In this document: positions 63,124-64,000 of the stretch, piece after piece
Position numbering within the stretch: position 1 is the stretch's first letter
Layout of the letters: the number at the start of each line of letters is the position of its first letter
Assembly: GCF_036226745.1 (NCBI RefSeq)
Contig: NZ_CP109013.1
Span: 5,518,001-5,582,000, forward strand
Origin: Streptomyces sp. NBC_00683
GTDB lineage: Bacteria; Actinomycetota; Actinomycetes; Streptomycetales; Streptomycetaceae
DNA: 64,000 nt
Direction of reading: 5' to 3'
Program-made: the position numbers and the translations under genes
The notes under the pieces: model-generated
Told to the model about the DNA's origin: nothing
What the model saw: the letters and a program-made list of their open reading frames with translations, nothing else
The model's database searches: none

Positions 63124-63588
63124 ATGTTCGATGGAACAGACGGAACAGGTGGGGTGGACGGGGTGGTGGGACCGCTGAGGTCGTCGAGACCGTCGGGAGG
63201 ACCCGCCGGGAGACGCGCGGCGGTCCTCCTGTTCGTCCTGCCGCTGCTCGGAGCCGTCGGGCTGGTGCTCGGCACCTCGGGCAGCTCCCCGGCGCACGCC
63301 GCCGCGGCCTGCTCCGGACGGCTGGTCAAGACGGTGGCGTTCTCCACCGGCTCCCTGCGCGTCTACGAGAGCCGCGCCTACGCGTGCGCCGTCACCGTCG
63401 CCAACAAGCCCGGTGCGCGCCGCGACATGCGCGTGTCCCTGCAGCCGCGCGGCGGCCGGGCGGCCGTCGACAGCGGCAGGTTCACCAAGCTGGCCGGTCC
63501 CGTCACGGTCCACGCTCTCAACCGCTGCGTCCGCGCGTCCGGTTCCATCGCGGGCAAATCGGCATCCACTGGATGGATCCTGTGCTGA
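63124..63588 (+). CDS. Secreted or membrane-anchored small protein of unknown function
   Basis: This is a 154-residue protein. An Arg/Ser/Gly-rich N-terminus of about 30 residues is followed by one hydrophobic stretch (AVLLFVLPLLGAVGLVLG) and an AHAAA cleavage-like site, so it is probably exported. The mature part, about 95 residues, has four Cys (ACSGRL; YACAV; NRCVRA; WILC at the end) that could form two disulfides. No family was recognised. The ATG at 63124 is used; a start at GTG 63163 would give a shorter N-terminal region. It lies 90 bases after the exporter gene on the same strand. Confidence 0.6.
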   Translation: MFDGTDGTGGVDGVVGPLRSSRPSGGPAGRRAAVLLFVLPLLGAVGLVLGTSGSSPAHAAAACSGRLVKTVAFSTGSLRVYESRAYACAVTVANKPGARRDMRVSLQPRGGRAAVDSGRFTKLAGPVTVHALNRCVRASGSIAGKSASTGWILC

Positions 63589-63665
63589 CGCACAACTGGG
63601 TCTGGCGTTGCAGGTGTTACCCCGGCTAGGTTCGCGGCGACTGTCGTGAATCAAGGGGAGGGTGC

Positions 63666-64000
63666 ATGCGCAAGGCGCTCAGAGGGGTCCTGTCGCTCGC
63701 GGTGCTCATAGGCACAGTGAGTGCGACGGGTGCCTCGGCCGGTGCGGCCACCGCCGCGGAACCGACCGCGAAGCAGAGCAGCGGCTCGACCAGCAGCAGC
63801 GAGAGCAGCAGCGAGGACATCAAGGACCGCATCCTGGCCATCCCGGGCATGAGTCTGATCGAGGAGAAGCCGTACCCCGGGTACCGCTACTTCGTCCTCA
63901 ACTACACCCAGCCGATCGACCACAAGAGGCCGTCCAAGGGCACGTTCCAGCAGCGCATCACCCTGCTGCACAAGGACACGAGCCGCCCGACGGTCTTCTT
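63666..64000 (+). CDS. Secreted tripeptidyl aminopeptidase-type serine protease, S37/S28 group (3' end beyond window)
   Basis: The first 111 residues are visible. A signal peptide spans about 1-30 (RKALRGVLSLAVLIGTVSAT), then a Ser-rich linker. IPGMSLIEEKPYPGYRYFVL and QPIDHKRPSKGTFQQRITLL match the start of Streptomyces secreted prolyl tri/tetrapeptidyl aminopeptidases (PS-10, peptidase S37; also annotated S28). The catalytic Ser, Asp and His lie downstream and cannot be seen. The ATG at 63666 follows GGGGAGGG. Mature enzymes of this group cut tripeptides from protein N-termini, often processing secreted proteins. Confidence 0.8.
   Translation, partial: MRKALRGVLSLAVLIGTVSATGASAGAATAAEPTAKQSSGSTSSSESSSEDIKDRILAIPGMSLIEEKPYPGYRYFVLNYTQPIDHKRPSKGTFQQRITLLHKDTSRPTVF

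Noticed and set aside
61021..63654. Open frame of about 880 codons on the minus strand
   Set aside because: It is antisense to the ABC exporter and secreted-protein genes; composition is Arg/Gly/Asp-rich shadow sequence.

Overview
The window is high-GC actinobacterial chromosome and almost certainly Streptomyces. Codon third positions are nearly all G or C, GTG starts and GTGA stop/start overlaps are common, and it carries adpA, an AfsR/SARP regulator with TTA codons, a DasR-type site and CebR-type operators. From memory, much of the gene order resembles the Streptomyces coelicolor core-chromosome neighbourhood around ornA-adpA-glmS-hexosaminidase-desEF-leucine catabolism-speB. No species can be named from sequence alone, and no database search was run.

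Region 1 (1-3.7 kb) is the end of a cellobiose/cello-oligosaccharide import locus: a truncated MalG-type permease, a GH1 beta-glucosidase and a LacI repressor, with two CebR-type palindromes. Region 2 (3.8-14.7 kb) looks accessory and ends at a tRNA-His gene. It holds a TerD domain fused to a PD-(D/E)XK nuclease-like domain, an XRE/TPR regulator divergent from a flavoprotein with small Cys-rich partners, an ArsR-MFS pair with its own inverted-repeat operator, a proline-rich winged-helix protein, a SET-like MFS pump behind another inverted repeat, and an HTH_42 (AlkZ-like) protein with a QAQ motif.

Region 3 (14.8-24 kb) is conserved core: tRNA-His, oligoribonuclease, the developmental regulator AdpA (with a TTA codon and an approximately 820-base upstream region), a universal stress protein, an acetate-transporter-family membrane protein, GlmS, two uncharacterised genes and a secreted GH20 hexosaminidase behind a DasR-like site. 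Region 4 (24-26.2 kb) has the siderophore-utilisation genes desF and desE with an iron box, but the desABCD biosynthetic genes that normally stand between them and the hexosaminidase are absent. Region 5 (26.2-32.8 kb) is a leucine/isovalerate-type catabolic operon (acyl-CoA dehydrogenase, HMG-CoA lyase, biotin carboxylase and carboxyltransferase subunits) divergent from a TetR regulator over a double operator.

Region 6 (32.8-45.8 kb) is a run of short transcription units: MarR, a small membrane protein, a phosphatase-like protein, a WYL regulator divergent from an epoxide-hydrolase homologue lacking its nucleophile and histidine, a CDF transporter, TesB, an acyl-CoA dehydrogenase, Asp23, a 964-residue AfsR/SARP protein, an M23 peptidase, and DUF5713, RidA and unknown proteins. 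Region 7 (45.8-64 kb) carries a 1371-residue protein of unknown function, an MFS pump divergent from a MocR regulator, a PucR-symporter-ureohydrolase-ThDP enzyme cluster, an orphan small protein resembling the C-terminal end of Cas8c, a fused heterodimer-like ABC exporter, a secreted unknown protein, and the start of a secreted tripeptidyl aminopeptidase. No CRISPR array, transposase, integrase, rRNA or plasmid origin was seen.
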